From positions 62,001 to 126,000 of the forward strand of contig CAJTUV010000003.1 in assembly GCA_910579515.1 (NCBI GenBank): 64,000 bases of DNA, written 5' to 3'. The translations under genes and the position numbers were made by a program. How positions within the stretch are numbered: the first letter of the stretch is position 1; each line of letters begins with the position of its first letter. The notes under the pieces are model-generated. The model was given only the letters and a program-made list of their open reading frames with translations, was not told where the DNA came from and did not search any database. Shown here in pieces: positions 46,303 to 55,018 of this stretch. Origin of the DNA: an uncultured Hungatella sp. (GTDB lineage: Bacteria; Bacillota; Clostridia; Lachnospirales; Lachnospiraceae).

Positions 46303-47649
46303 ATGGAAAATAGAGAAGTAAAAAATAAATTTTGGAAAGGCGTTCTGGTAGGCGCTCTGGTGATGGCATTTGCCGGACTGATTATTGTAGGCGTGTCGGC
46401 CGGAATTTTCTTGATTGGCCGGACGGTGATTGACAATCAGGTGCAGACGGATCAGGTTCAGAGCAGCAGAAACGAGAATTCCAGCCTGGATTTTCAGCGG
46501 ATTAATTCCAAAATGAGATATATACAGGATATTATTGACGAACTTTTTCTGTTTGAGGAGGATGCAGAAAAAATAGAGGACGGCATCTATATGGGGCTGA
46601 TGTATGGGCTGGAAGATCCCTACTCTGTCTATTATAATGAGGAGAACTATGAGTCTCTTATTGAGGATACCACTGGGGAGTATTGTGGAATCGGAGCTAT
46701 GGTACAGCAGAACCGGAGCACCGGAATCATGACCATTGTGAAGGTGTTTGAGGGTTCTCCGGCTTTGGAGGCAGGAATGCTTCCTGGCGATATTATTTAT
46801 ATGGTTGGAGACGAGGCTGTTACAGGAAAAGAGCTGGATTTGGTGGTGAAGGAAGATATCCGGGGAGAGGAAGGCAGCTACGTCAAGATTACGGTTCTTC
46901 GCGGGGAAACCAATGAGGAAGTGGAGCTGAGGGTGCAGCGCCGTCAGATAGAGGTTCCGACTGTAGAGTATCAGATGCTGGAGGACCAGGTCGGGTATAT
47001 TTATGTCATGCAGTTTGACGAGGTGACAGCCCAGCAGTTTATTGAGGCTGTAGACGATTTAGAAAAGCAGGGCATGGAAAAATTGTTGATCGACATGCGG
47101 GATAATCCTGGAGGCGTTCTTGACACGGCTGTGGAGATGCTTGCTTATATTCTGCCAGAAGATAAATTAGGCGGTATGCTTATCTATACGGCAGATAAAA
47201 ACGGAAAGGGCGACCGGTATTTCTGCAAAGATGGTCAGATTGTGAAGGAATCGGATAGCGGATATAAGGATACCCGTTATCCGAAAAAGGATGACCATGA
47301 ATTAGAAGTTCCTCTGGCCGTGCTGGTCAATGGAAATTCGGCCAGCGCTGCAGAGGTGTTTACCGGAGCAGTCCAGGATTATGGCATAGGAATTGCGGTA
47401 GGAACCCAGACCTTTGGGAAAGGGATTGTACAGAATTTGATTCCTTTAGGCGATGGAACAGCTATAAAACTGACGACCTCTCATTATTACACTCCCAGTG
47501 GTTTCGACCTTCATGAAAAAGGATTGACTCCAGATGTGGAGGTAGATTTGGAGGAAGAGCTTAAAACCAAGGCTGTGGTGGAGTTGAGTGAAGATAATCA
47601 GGTAAAGGCGGCTATTGAGGCTTTGGAAAAGGCGAGCCAGATGAAGTGA
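46303..47649 (+). CDS. S41 family C-terminal processing peptidase
   Basis: 448-residue membrane-anchored serine peptidase. It has an N-terminal signal-anchor helix (about residues 13-38), a PDZ domain (about 115-205, with GIGAMVQQN and GSPALEAGMLPGD) and the S41 catalytic domain. The dyad is Ser348 in GNSASAAEVF and Lys373 in TFGKGIVQ, 25 residues apart as in E. coli Prc. The active site faces outside the membrane. It follows ftsEX by 91 bases and ends at a strong terminator, so it may process division or wall proteins; that role is inferred. Confidence 0.94.
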   Translation: MENREVKNKFWKGVLVGALVMAFAGLIIVGVSAGIFLIGRTVIDNQVQTDQVQSSRNENSSLDFQRINSKMRYIQDIIDELFLFEEDAEKIEDGIYMGLMYGLEDPYSVYYNEENYESLIEDTTGEYCGIGAMVQQNRSTGIMTIVKVFEGSPALEAGMLPGDIIYMVGDEAVTGKELDLVVKEDIRGEEGSYVKITVLRGETNEEVELRVQRRQIEVPTVEYQMLEDQVGYIYVMQFDEVTAQQFIEAVDDLEKQGMEKLLIDMRDNPGGVLDTAVEMLAYILPEDKLGGMLIYTADKNGKGDRYFCKDGQIVKESDSGYKDTRYPKKDDHELEVPLAVLVNGNSASAAEVFTGAVQDYGIGIAVGTQTFGKGIVQNLIPLGDGTAIKLTTSHYYTPSGFDLHEKGLTPDVEVDLEEELKTKAVVELSEDNQVKAAIEALEKASQMK

Positions 47650-47660
47650 CAGAAAGAAGG

Positions 47661-47697
47661 AAAGCCGGCGGGGAAAATACATCCCTGTCGGCTTTTT
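47661..47697 (+). terminator. Terminator after the S41 peptidase gene
   Basis: A 14-bp stem (47661-47674 with 47682-47695, two G-T pairs) closes loop AAATACA and ends in five Ts. Confidence 0.88.
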
Positions 47698-47729
47698 CAA
47701 TATACTCTAGGACAGAGAAAGGTAAAATC

Positions 47730-48587
47730 ATGGAAGAAAGCGATGTTCTTAGTTTACAGCGGCAATATCAGAAATTTAGTGATTTCTATTTCTGTTATTG
47801 CGGACAGGCCCGCTGTCAGCCGCTGCATAGCTATGGGCCGGCAGTTCGGCCTAATTATTTACTTCATTATATCTTGGAGGGACGAGGAATCTTTCGGTGT
47901 GAGGGAAGGGAGTATGAGCTGGGGAAAGGAGAAGGGTTTCTTATTGAGCCTGATAAGGAGACCTTTTATCAGTCCAGCAGGGAAGAACCATGGACTTACC
48001 TTTGGGTAGGCTTTGACGGAGCCAACTGTAAAACCTGCCTGCGTTCGATTGGACTGGGAAATGGCCAGAGAATTTTTCGGTATGAAAATGGTCAGGAACT
48101 TAAAAAGCTGGTTGAGTCCATGTTAAGTTACAATAAGTCTGACGAGGTGAGCGTGTTTCTCCTCCAATCTCTCCTCTGTCAGTTTTTTGCCTGTCTTGCA
48201 AAGGAGATGAAAAGAAATGTGGAGGATGGCTCTTCCAGAAAGGAGAAGGAAAATCTTTATGTGTATCAGGCTCTGGAATTTATACACAATAATTATGCAA
48301 ATGGGATCACGGTTGGGGACATTGCACGTTATGTGGCTCTTGACAGAAGCTATCTGTTTACCTTGTTTCGGAACGTGCTTAATAGCTCGCCCCAGGAGTA
48401 CCTAGCCCGCTTCCGTCTGACGCGGGCTAAGGAACAGCTGATTTTAACAAATGCTTCTGTGGCTAACATCGCCTTTAGCTGTGGGTATCAGGACCCACAG
48501 GTATTTTCCAAGGCTTTTAAGCAGCAGTTTGGCATGACGCCTGTGAAATATCGAAGTCAGGAGAGGGCCTGCAGCACGAAGATGTGA
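47730..48587 (+). CDS. AraC family transcriptional regulator
   Basis: 285-residue sugar-responsive regulator. Start ATG 47730 follows AGAAAGG; the longer frame crosses the preceding terminator and is rejected. The N-terminal cupin-like AraC ligand domain (about residues 15-160; YILEGRGIFRCEGREYELGKG) is followed by two C-terminal helix-turn-helices (GITVGDIARYVALDRSYLFTLFR and VANIAFSCGYQDPQVFSKAFKQQFG). It converges on the GH36 alpha-galactosidase gene and overlaps its 3' end by 31 bases. It is a natural candidate for controlling that gene. Confidence 0.92.
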   Translation: MEESDVLSLQRQYQKFSDFYFCYCGQARCQPLHSYGPAVRPNYLLHYILEGRGIFRCEGREYELGKGEGFLIEPDKETFYQSSREEPWTYLWVGFDGANCKTCLRSIGLGNGQRIFRYENGQELKKLVESMLSYNKSDEVSVFLLQSLLCQFFACLAKEMKRNVEDGSSRKEKENLYVYQALEFIHNNYANGITVGDIARYVALDRSYLFTLFRNVLNSSPQEYLARFRLTRAKEQLILTNASVANIAFSCGYQDPQVFSKAFKQQFGMTPVKYRSQERACSTKM

Positions 48588-50779
48588 GAGTCAAAGTCGC
48601 AGGCGGCTTTTTCTCCTGGCTGTTGTTCTCCAGCAGAGCTGTCTGTGGTGATCAGCCCAGAATACATTAATTCATCCCCAAAACAGGATATGTTTCCGTC
48701 GATACAATAGGAAAGCTTTGGGTTGAGTCCCTGAAGCTTGATTCTTTGGTAGGGGCCGTTGACTTGATTGAGGGTTTTGTACCAGCCTACCAAGGCGGTC
48801 CGTTTGTCTGGACTGACACTCATCCAGGCTGTGACAGTTCCTTCAAAAGGGGATTTTAAGCGGTAGAAATCACCGTATTGAAGGACGAGTCTGTATTGTT
48901 TCACAAATTTGATCTGCTCTCTTACCTGTTCCCGCTCCTCTAAAGTGAGCTGGTTCAAATCCAGTTCATAGCCAAAAGCGCCGAAGCACGCGACATTTGC
49001 TCTGGTGGAAAGCGGTGTGGTGCGGTTTATTTGATGATTGGGAACTGCGGACACATGAGCTCCCATGGAACTGATGGGATAGCAAAAGGAGGTTCCATAC
49101 TGAATTTTCAGCCGTTCTACTGCATCGGAATCGTCGGAAACCCAGGCCTGAGGAGCGTAGCACAGCATTCCTGGGTCAAACCGCCCGCCGCCGGAGGCGC
49201 AGGATTCAAAGAGAACGTGAGGGAATTTTGCATTCAGCCGGCTGTATAAGTCATAAACTCCCAGGATATAGCGGTGAAACACCTCTCCCTGGCGGTCAGG
49301 AGAAAGCGCCGTGGAGTAACATTCTGTTATGCTGCGATTCATATCCCATTTTATATAGGATACCTTAGCCTCAGATAAAATTTTGGACATCATGGCATAG
49401 ACAGCGTCCACCACCTCTGGCCTGGAAAAATCCAGTACATATTGATTTCTTCCATGGGAAGAGGAACGGTTTGGGGTTTTAAGAATCCAGTCTGGGTGGC
49501 TGCGGTATAAATCGGAGTCTTTGTTCACCATTTCCGGCTCGAACCAGAGGCCGAATTTTATGCCCAGCTCTTCGATGCGCTGGGCTAGGCGGGTGATGCC
49601 GCCAGGCAGTCGTTTGGGGTTTGCCACCCAGTCCCCCAGCCCCGCTTTGTCATTAGAGCGGGCGCCAAACCAGCCGTCGTCCAGAACAAACAGTTCTACT
49701 CCATCCTGTTTGGCAGCCTGGGCAATGGAGACTAGCTTATCTTCTGTAAAGTCAAAATAGGTGGCTTCCCAGTTGTTCAAAAGAATGGGACGAGGCTGAT
49801 CCCGCCACATACCCCTGGCCAGACGGGTGCGGTAAAGTTTGTGGAAGGCGCGGCTTAAACTGCCCATTCCCTGGCAGGAGTATACCATCACCGCCTCTGG
49901 CGTCTGAAAGGACTCGCCAGGAGAAAGTTTCCAATCAAAGCCAAAGGGATTGATGCCCAAAAGGACTCTGGAGGTATCCCAGGTATCCACCTCAACCTGG
50001 GCCAGAAAATTTCCAGAGTAGATCAGGGAGAAGCCTAACGCCTCTCCTGCTTGCTCATCTGTTCCCTGACGCCGCAGCATGATAAACGGATTGTGGTTGT
50101 GAGAGGAATGCCCCCTGGTGGATTCCACGGACTGAATCCCCTGCTCCAGGGTGCGGATTTTCGTATACCGTTCCCTGGACCATGCACCGGAAAAGTGGAC
50201 AAATTCATACTGGCTGTCCGGCAAATCTAAGGACAGACTCATGGCCGTGGTCAGATGCAGGTCCTGGCTTCCTCTGTTTTCTATGTAAACAGAACGGGCC
50301 AGGGCGGGATAATCGGCAAAGATGGTGTAGTGAAGATACAGGCAGACCTCTAAAAGCCGATCCCGCAGACAGATAGTCAGGGTTTGGGCCTCCTCATCAG
50401 ACTCACAGTAGATAGCTGGGAGCCCTTTTAAGGCAGGTTTTCCAAAAGAGATAGTATGGGAGTCGTAGGTGAAGTCAGTAAGGCGGCTTCCATTGGGCTG
50501 GAGCAGTTCTATGGCAGGATGACGGAAATCTGTAGAACCGTAAACTGGGTACTCCTGCTTACAGTGCTCCAGAGAAAACAACTTGTTTCCCTCAAAAACA
50601 TAGGAAGTCATGGGACGATGCTTCGTTTCCAGCAAATGGTCAAAATTTTCCCTGTCATGGAGGGCGCGTCCAAAATACAGCTGCCCCAGACAACCATTTG
50701 GAAGGACCTTCATCAAATAGCTGATTTGACCGTTAGTCAGGTGAAACGTTTTGGTATTTTCGTGATAAAAAATATTCAT
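48557..50779 (-). CDS. GH36 alpha-galactosidase
   Basis: 740-residue intracellular alpha-galactosidase acting on melibiose, raffinose and related alpha-galactosides. The nucleophile Asp is about residue 479 (YIKWDMNRSITE), and the acid/base Asp about 549 (WVSDDSDAVE). These positions closely match the 478/548 pair known for Geobacillus AgaA. The FVLDDGWFGAR substrate segment is also present. ATG 50779 has AGGAGG upstream. There is no signal peptide. Its 3' end overlaps the araC-type gene by 31 bases in antisense. Confidence 0.95.
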   Translation of the reverse strand: MNIFYHENTKTFHLTNGQISYLMKVLPNGCLGQLYFGRALHDRENFDHLLETKHRPMTSYVFEGNKLFSLEHCKQEYPVYGSTDFRHPAIELLQPNGSRLTDFTYDSHTISFGKPALKGLPAIYCESDEEAQTLTICLRDRLLEVCLYLHYTIFADYPALARSVYIENRGSQDLHLTTAMSLSLDLPDSQYEFVHFSGAWSRERYTKIRTLEQGIQSVESTRGHSSHNHNPFIMLRRQGTDEQAGEALGFSLIYSGNFLAQVEVDTWDTSRVLLGINPFGFDWKLSPGESFQTPEAVMVYSCQGMGSLSRAFHKLYRTRLARGMWRDQPRPILLNNWEATYFDFTEDKLVSIAQAAKQDGVELFVLDDGWFGARSNDKAGLGDWVANPKRLPGGITRLAQRIEELGIKFGLWFEPEMVNKDSDLYRSHPDWILKTPNRSSSHGRNQYVLDFSRPEVVDAVYAMMSKILSEAKVSYIKWDMNRSITECYSTALSPDRQGEVFHRYILGVYDLYSRLNAKFPHVLFESCASGGGRFDPGMLCYAPQAWVSDDSDAVERLKIQYGTSFCYPISSMGAHVSAVPNHQINRTTPLSTRANVACFGAFGYELDLNQLTLEEREQVREQIKFVKQYRLVLQYGDFYRLKSPFEGTVTAWMSVSPDKRTALVGWYKTLNQVNGPYQRIKLQGLNPKLSYCIDGNISCFGDELMYSGLITTDSSAGEQQPGEKAACDFDSHIFVLQALS

Positions 50780-50902
50780 AGATAACCTCCTGGTAGGTAT
50801 GGTTTGCGTATGATTAGCATTGTAATCGCTATGGAAAAAAGGGGTGATGGGAAAATGTTGTATAAAACAGTGAAAATGTTAGATAGCAGTCGCCTGTTTT
50901 TC

Positions 50903-50931
50903 TTGACACAGAGGTGTGTTTGAGATAAACT
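50903..50931 (+). promoter_or_regulatory. Promoter of the GNAT gene
   Basis: TTGACA (50903-50908), 17-base spacer, TAAACT (50926-50931), about 32 bases ahead of the start codon. Confidence 0.68.
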
Positions 50932-50962
50932 GGTCCGTAAATCGCAAAAGGAGGAAATGGAT

Positions 50963-51778
50963 ATGCAGAAACTAAACAACGACTATTTATCATGCGCATT
51001 TTCTTACCTGGCTCTGGAACCAGAATTTAACCTGTTTTTGATAGGCGACTTAGAGCAATATGGAATGGTTCACGAGAATGTATCCTGTTATACAGCAAAA
51101 GACTGGAAGGCTGGTATGGAATTTCCTTTTTTTATCTTGAATTATAGGGGGAATGTGCTGGTTTACAGCCAAAATCCAGATTATGACGCCAAAACCGTGG
51201 CTGATTTTCTGATGAAGATAAATCCTGACAATATCAGCGGGAAAGACGAAATCCTTCAAAAACTGATTCCCTATTTAGAAAACAGGGTGGTCAAGCCTAC
51301 TCATCTGGCAAAATTAAGCCGTATTGACAGCCAGCAAAAAGAGCGGTACAAAGAATTGATGGAGAGAGTCAGGAGACTGACAGAAGAGGACATTTTGGCC
51401 GCTTATGATTTATACATTACCATTGACGAATTTGCCTACACATATCGTAGAAAGACAAAAGAGGAATGCTATGAAGATATCCGTCAGAATATTTCGGCTA
51501 TCGGACGTTCTTATGGGATTTTTGAAGGAGACAAGTTGATTTCTGTGGTTCAGACCTCAGCAGAAAACAAAAAGTCTGCCATGGTAGTAGGCGTGGCTAC
51601 CAGAAACGAGATGAGGGGGAAAGGATATGCCAGAGCCGCCATGTTAAAACTATGCCAGGACTGTTTGAAAGAAAAAGAGTTTTTATGCCTCTTTTATGAC
51701 AATCCTACAGCAGGAAAGATTTACCACTCCATTGGTTTTGAGGATATGGGAAAATACACGATGATTCGTAAGCAATAG
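50963..51778 (+). CDS. GNAT family acetyltransferase
   Basis: 271-residue protein with a poorly conserved N-terminal half (about residues 1-125) and a C-terminal GNAT domain. Motif A is VVGVATRNEMRGKGYARAAMLKL (about 210-232), and the final strand YHSIGFEDMGKYTMIRK is typical. The acetyl acceptor is unknown. ATG 50963 is eight bases from AGGAGG; ATG 50957 is only two bases away and less likely. It is a single gene between divergent GH36 and the FucO-like gene. Confidence 0.87.
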   Translation: MQKLNNDYLSCAFSYLALEPEFNLFLIGDLEQYGMVHENVSCYTAKDWKAGMEFPFFILNYRGNVLVYSQNPDYDAKTVADFLMKINPDNISGKDEILQKLIPYLENRVVKPTHLAKLSRIDSQQKERYKELMERVRRLTEEDILAAYDLYITIDEFAYTYRRKTKEECYEDIRQNISAIGRSYGIFEGDKLISVVQTSAENKKSAMVVGVATRNEMRGKGYARAAMLKLCQDCLKEKEFLCLFYDNPTAGKIYHSIGFEDMGKYTMIRKQ

Positions 51779-51844
51779 GTTGCGGTTTATAAGCAAAAGT
51801 GGGGAAAAAAGTCGGTATAGTTGCTTTTCTTTTTCTGTGTAATT

Positions 51845-51853
51845 TGTTAGAAT
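51845..51853 (+). promoter_or_regulatory. Possible extended -10 promoter of the alcohol dehydrogenase gene
   Basis: TGTTAGAAT (extended -10 form) 58 bases ahead of the start. No convincing -35 lies at the right distance. Confidence 0.35.
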
Positions 51854-51911
51854 AATAGAAGAAATGGACTGGCCATTTCGGAAAATGTCATAGGAAAAGG
51901 AGAGGATTGAC

Positions 51912-53060
51912 ATGGCAAACAGAATTGTATTAAATGAAACTTCTTATCACGGCGCAGGCGCTGTCAAGGAGATTCCGGCAGAGGTAAAGACAAGAGGATT
52001 TGCAAAAGCCTTCGTCTGCTCGGACCCAGATTTGATTAAATTTGGCGTAACCAAGAAGGTGACTGATGTACTGGATGAGGCAGGTCTGGTTTATGAGATT
52101 TATTCTGATATTAAGCCAAATCCAACCATTGAAAATGTACAGAGCGGCGTAACGGCATACAAAGCCTCTGGCGCTGACTATATTATTGCTATCGGCGGCG
52201 GCTCCTCTATGGATACTGCCAAGGCTATCGGAATCATTATCAACAATCCTGAGTTTGAGGATGTGAGAAGTTTAGAGGGCGTGGCTCCTACAAAAAAGCC
52301 CTGCGTGCCTATTATTGCAGTTCCCACTACAGCCGGTACAGCCGCAGAGGTTACCATCAATTACGTTATTACCGATGTGGAGAAGAAGAGGAAATTTGTA
52401 TGTGTGGATACTCACGATATTCCGGTGGTTGCTGTGATTGATCCGGATATGATGTCCAGTATGCCAAAGGGGCTGACAGCGGCTACAGGTATGGATGCCC
52501 TGACTCACGCTATTGAGGGATATATCACCAAGGGCGCATGGGAGATGACGGATATGTTCCATTTAAAGGCCATTGAGATTATCTCCAAGTCTTTGAGAGG
52601 CGCTGTTGACAACACGCCAGAGGGCAGAGAGGGTATGGCTTTAGGACAGTATGTGGCAGGTATGGGCTTCTCCAATGTAGGCCTTGGAATTGTTCACTCC
52701 ATGGCTCATTCTTTAGGCGCTGTGTATGATACCCCTCATGGCGTTGCAAACGCCATTCTCCTTCCTACTGTTATGGAATACAACGCTCCCTGCACAGGTG
52801 AGAAGTACAAGGACATTGCAAAGGCCATGGGTGTGGAAGGAGTAGACACTATGAGCCAGGAGGAGTACAGGAAAGCGGCAGTGGAGTCGGTGAAGAAGCT
52901 GTCTATGGATGTTGGGATTCCGGCAGATTTGAAGGAGATTGTGAAGGAAGAGGACATTCAGTTCCTGGCAGAGTCTGCTTTTGCGGATGCATGCCGCCCT
53001 GGGAACCCGAGAGACACCTCTGTGGAGGAAATTATTGATCTGTACAAATCTTTGATGTAA
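51912..53060 (+). CDS. fucO: Iron-containing alcohol dehydrogenase, lactaldehyde reductase-like
   Basis: 382-residue group III alcohol dehydrogenase. NAD-binding segment IIAIGGGSSMDTAKAIG (about residues 95-110), and metal-binding Asp/His residues in GMDALTHAIEGYI, GIVHSMAHSLGA and YDTPHGVANA. FucO reduces L-lactaldehyde from fucose or rhamnose breakdown to 1,2-propanediol; closely related enzymes reduce other aldehydes, so the fucO name is by overall resemblance only. AAAGGAGAGG precedes ATG 51912. It is a monocistronic unit with a strong terminator. Confidence 0.88.
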   Translation: MANRIVLNETSYHGAGAVKEIPAEVKTRGFAKAFVCSDPDLIKFGVTKKVTDVLDEAGLVYEIYSDIKPNPTIENVQSGVTAYKASGADYIIAIGGGSSMDTAKAIGIIINNPEFEDVRSLEGVAPTKKPCVPIIAVPTTAGTAAEVTINYVITDVEKKRKFVCVDTHDIPVVAVIDPDMMSSMPKGLTAATGMDALTHAIEGYITKGAWEMTDMFHLKAIEIISKSLRGAVDNTPEGREGMALGQYVAGMGFSNVGLGIVHSMAHSLGAVYDTPHGVANAILLPTVMEYNAPCTGEKYKDIAKAMGVEGVDTMSQEEYRKAAVESVKKLSMDVGIPADLKEIVKEEDIQFLAESAFADACRPGNPRDTSVEEIIDLYKSLM

Positions 53061-53061
53061 G

Positions 53062-53098
53062 AAAAACGGTCTCGTGGCAATGCTGCGGGACCGTTTTT
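53062..53098 (+). terminator. Terminator after the alcohol dehydrogenase gene
   Basis: A 13-bp stem (53062-53074 with 53086-53098, one G-T pair) with an A-run on the left and TTTTT at its right end. Confidence 0.88.
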
Positions 53099-53262
53099 AT
53101 AGTCGCCTTGCTGCGGGGGCGTTTCTAATGAGTGGAAGTTCCCGATCCGCCCTAGTGATGGGAAGATTGATATTGTTCCGAAAATGGAGTATAATGTTTT
53201 GGAAAGCGAGGTGTCCTCTTTCTGTATATGACAGTAAAACAAGCCCAGAGAAATGGGGATAT

Positions 53263-53748
53263 TCACAAAAGGCAGTAATGCAAAACCTGCCTGACCGGAC
53301 GAAATAAAAACAATGCAATCACCAGGTTACTGGCTCCATGAATTAGGTCAAAGGAAAGTCCGTTAGTCCAATAGACAAACGCTGCGCTAAATCCCCCGGC
53401 CAGATAGGGAATGGAGCATAAAAGCCCAAAACCTAATCCAAAGCCGCAGGAGAGGAAGGCATAGCCCCAGTCCGGTGCATGAAACTTTCTTAAAACCCAG
53501 GTCAGTCCGGCCAGAACCGGCCACAGATAGAGATAGGAGACCCACCAGATTCCAAAACCGTATAGTATGCCTTCCAAAAGCGTAAAGGCAGTCAAAATCG
53601 GAATCACTCGTTTCCCTAAAACCAGGGTATAGGTTATGACAAATAAGGATACCAGCTCAATATTGGGGAGATAACCAATAGCGACTTGGGACACAAATAA
53701 CAGTGCTGTAAGAAGTCCATCTACTGCCAAACGGCGGCTTTCCTTCAT
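53263..53748 (-). CDS. ECF transporter S component-like membrane protein
   Basis: 161-residue integral membrane protein with five or six helices. The N terminus RRLAVDGLLTALLFVSQVAIGYLPNIELVSLFVITYTLVLG (positions about 5-45) and the Trp-rich middle (GIWWVSYLYLWP) resemble substrate-specific S subunits of energy-coupling-factor vitamin importers. It overlaps the DUF4430 gene by four bases, so the two are translationally coupled. The shared T and ATPase subunits are not in the window. Substrate is unproven; see the DUF4430 entry. Confidence 0.8.
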   Translation of the reverse strand: MKESRRLAVDGLLTALLFVSQVAIGYLPNIELVSLFVITYTLVLGKRVIPILTAFTLLEGILYGFGIWWVSYLYLWPVLAGLTWVLRKFHAPDWGYAFLSCGFGLGFGLLCSIPYLAGGFSAAFVYWTNGLSFDLIHGASNLVIALFLFRPVRQVLHYCLL

Positions 53749-54170
53749 GAGGCCTCTCCTCTGGTATAAACCAGACGGTAATGTTCTCCATCCTGAACCG
53801 GCTGCTTGCTGACTCCATAATTGCAGGGCGTGTCCTCAAGGAGAATGGACCAGTAAGCTCCATGTTTCATGTAATCTGCTTCTACCCCGTTGACGGTGAG
53901 AATCATTAATCCAAAAGGTTCTGAGCGAGAGCCGTCTATGACTAATCCATCCATATCGGAGATGGCTTGTTCCAGATAGATGGCTTGGGTTTGAGCGGTA
54001 TAGGTTTCTTTAGTGGAATCTTCATAGATCACCTCCACAGTAATTTTTTTGCTCCCCGCTGTAGTAAGAGGGCGGGATTTCAGGTAGAGCAGGGAAAGCC
54101 CCAGAGCAATCAGACAAAAGATTACGATACAAATCATGAGATTCTTTTTTTCTTTTTTCTTTGGATTCAT
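53745..54170 (-). CDS. DUF4430 membrane-anchored protein
   Basis: 141-residue protein with a Lys-rich N terminus and one transmembrane helix (about residues 11-30), then an extracellular DUF4430 beta-grasp domain (about 42-138). Features: an EVIYEDSTKETYTAQTQ strand, GLVIDGSRSEPFGLMILTVNGVEADY (positions 73-98) and YWSILLEDTPCNYGVSKQPVQDGEHYRLVY. DUF4430 is related to the C-terminal domain of eukaryotic cobalamin carriers. Together with the ECF-S gene it probably forms a surface capture and import pair. ATG 54170 follows AAAGGAAAGGAG. Confidence 0.84.
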   Translation of the reverse strand: MNPKKKEKKNLMICIVIFCLIALGLSLLYLKSRPLTTAGSKKITVEVIYEDSTKETYTAQTQAIYLEQAISDMDGLVIDGSRSEPFGLMILTVNGVEADYMKHGAYWSILLEDTPCNYGVSKQPVQDGEHYRLVYTRGEAS

Positions 54171-54197
54171 TTATGAATACTCCTTTCCTTTGCGACT

Positions 54198-54226
54198 ATT
54201 TTATCATTGTCAATTCTGATTTTCAA
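54198..54226 (-). promoter_or_regulatory. Promoter of the DUF4430/ECF-S pair
   Basis: Minus strand TTGAAA (54226-54221), 17-base spacer, TAAAAT (54203-54198). It is interleaved with the divergent promoter at 54207-54235. Confidence 0.62.
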
Positions 54227-54235
54227 CTCTATAAT
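54207..54235 (+). promoter_or_regulatory. Promoter of the sirtuin-like/hisHF run
   Basis: TTGTCA (54207-54212), 17-base spacer, TATAAT (54230-54235), about 36 bases ahead of the sirtuin-like start. Confidence 0.72.
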
Positions 54236-54271
54236 AAAGGGAAAGTATATGGACAAAAGAAAGGTGACTGT

Positions 54272-55018
54272 ATGGCAGAGGAATTAAAAGGTTTTAGGGT
54301 GAAACGAATCTCACAGGCAGACAGTGAGAAAGGGCTATGGGAGTTTGATTCGTTTGGGGAGCGTCTTAAGAATGCCAGTAAGGTATTAATTGGGATCGGA
54401 GGAGAATGGTGCAAAAAGGATAAAGGGCGGATTGGAACTGGATATGAGGCTTTGTATGAGCTTGTGAAGGGAAAGGACTACTTTGTTGTCACTACCAATA
54501 CGGACGCCGTGATTTTTGATTCTTTGTTGGAGAGCGACCGGATTGTGGCGCCGTGCGGAAATGTGACATGGCGTCAATGTTCAGAGTCTTGTACGAAGGA
54601 TATTTGGGAGCAGGGGGAGATTGCGGATGATATTTGTCCCTATTGTGGCGCGCCTCTAACGGGGAACACCATGGAGGCAAAGGAATATATTGAGGAGGGA
54701 TATCTGCCTCAGTGGAGGAAGTACACTGGGTGGCTGGCTGGGACTATGAATCGGGGACTTTTGATTTTGGAGCTGGGAGAAGGTTTTCGGATGCCAGAGG
54801 TGATTCGATGGCCTTTTGAGAGAACAGTGCAATATAATAAAAAAGCCTTTCTGTACAGGGTCAATCAGACGTTTGCTCAGTTGGCAGAAGGGATTGGAGA
54901 CAGAGCAGTTTCTGTGAAGGAGAACTCTGTAGAATGGGTGTTGTCTAATCAGGAAACGTATGCTAAAATGTTGAAAAACTGGGAAAAAGAGAAGGAAAAC
55001 TATGACGGCAATCGTTGA
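54272..55018 (+). CDS. Divergent sirtuin-like protein
   Basis: 248-residue protein with the sirtuin motif order but altered key residues. ATG 54272 follows GAAAGGTGA and the promoter; the longer frame is rejected. GIGGEW (41-46) stands where sirtuins have GAGxS. TTNTD (74-78) matches TQNID. PCG (94-96) replaces the catalytic His-Gly. A zinc Cys4 set is visible at 103, 107, 122 and 125 (CSESC, CPYC). A C-terminal LLILELGEGF matches the NAD-proximal strand. It may bind NAD or ADP-ribose with changed chemistry. It overlaps hisH by 17 bases. Deacetylation is not assumed. Confidence 0.8.
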   Translation: MAEELKGFRVKRISQADSEKGLWEFDSFGERLKNASKVLIGIGGEWCKKDKGRIGTGYEALYELVKGKDYFVVTTNTDAVIFDSLLESDRIVAPCGNVTWRQCSESCTKDIWEQGEIADDICPYCGAPLTGNTMEAKEYIEEGYLPQWRKYTGWLAGTMNRGLLILELGEGFRMPEVIRWPFERTVQYNKKAFLYRVNQTFAQLAEGIGDRAVSVKENSVEWVLSNQETYAKMLKNWEKEKENYDGNR

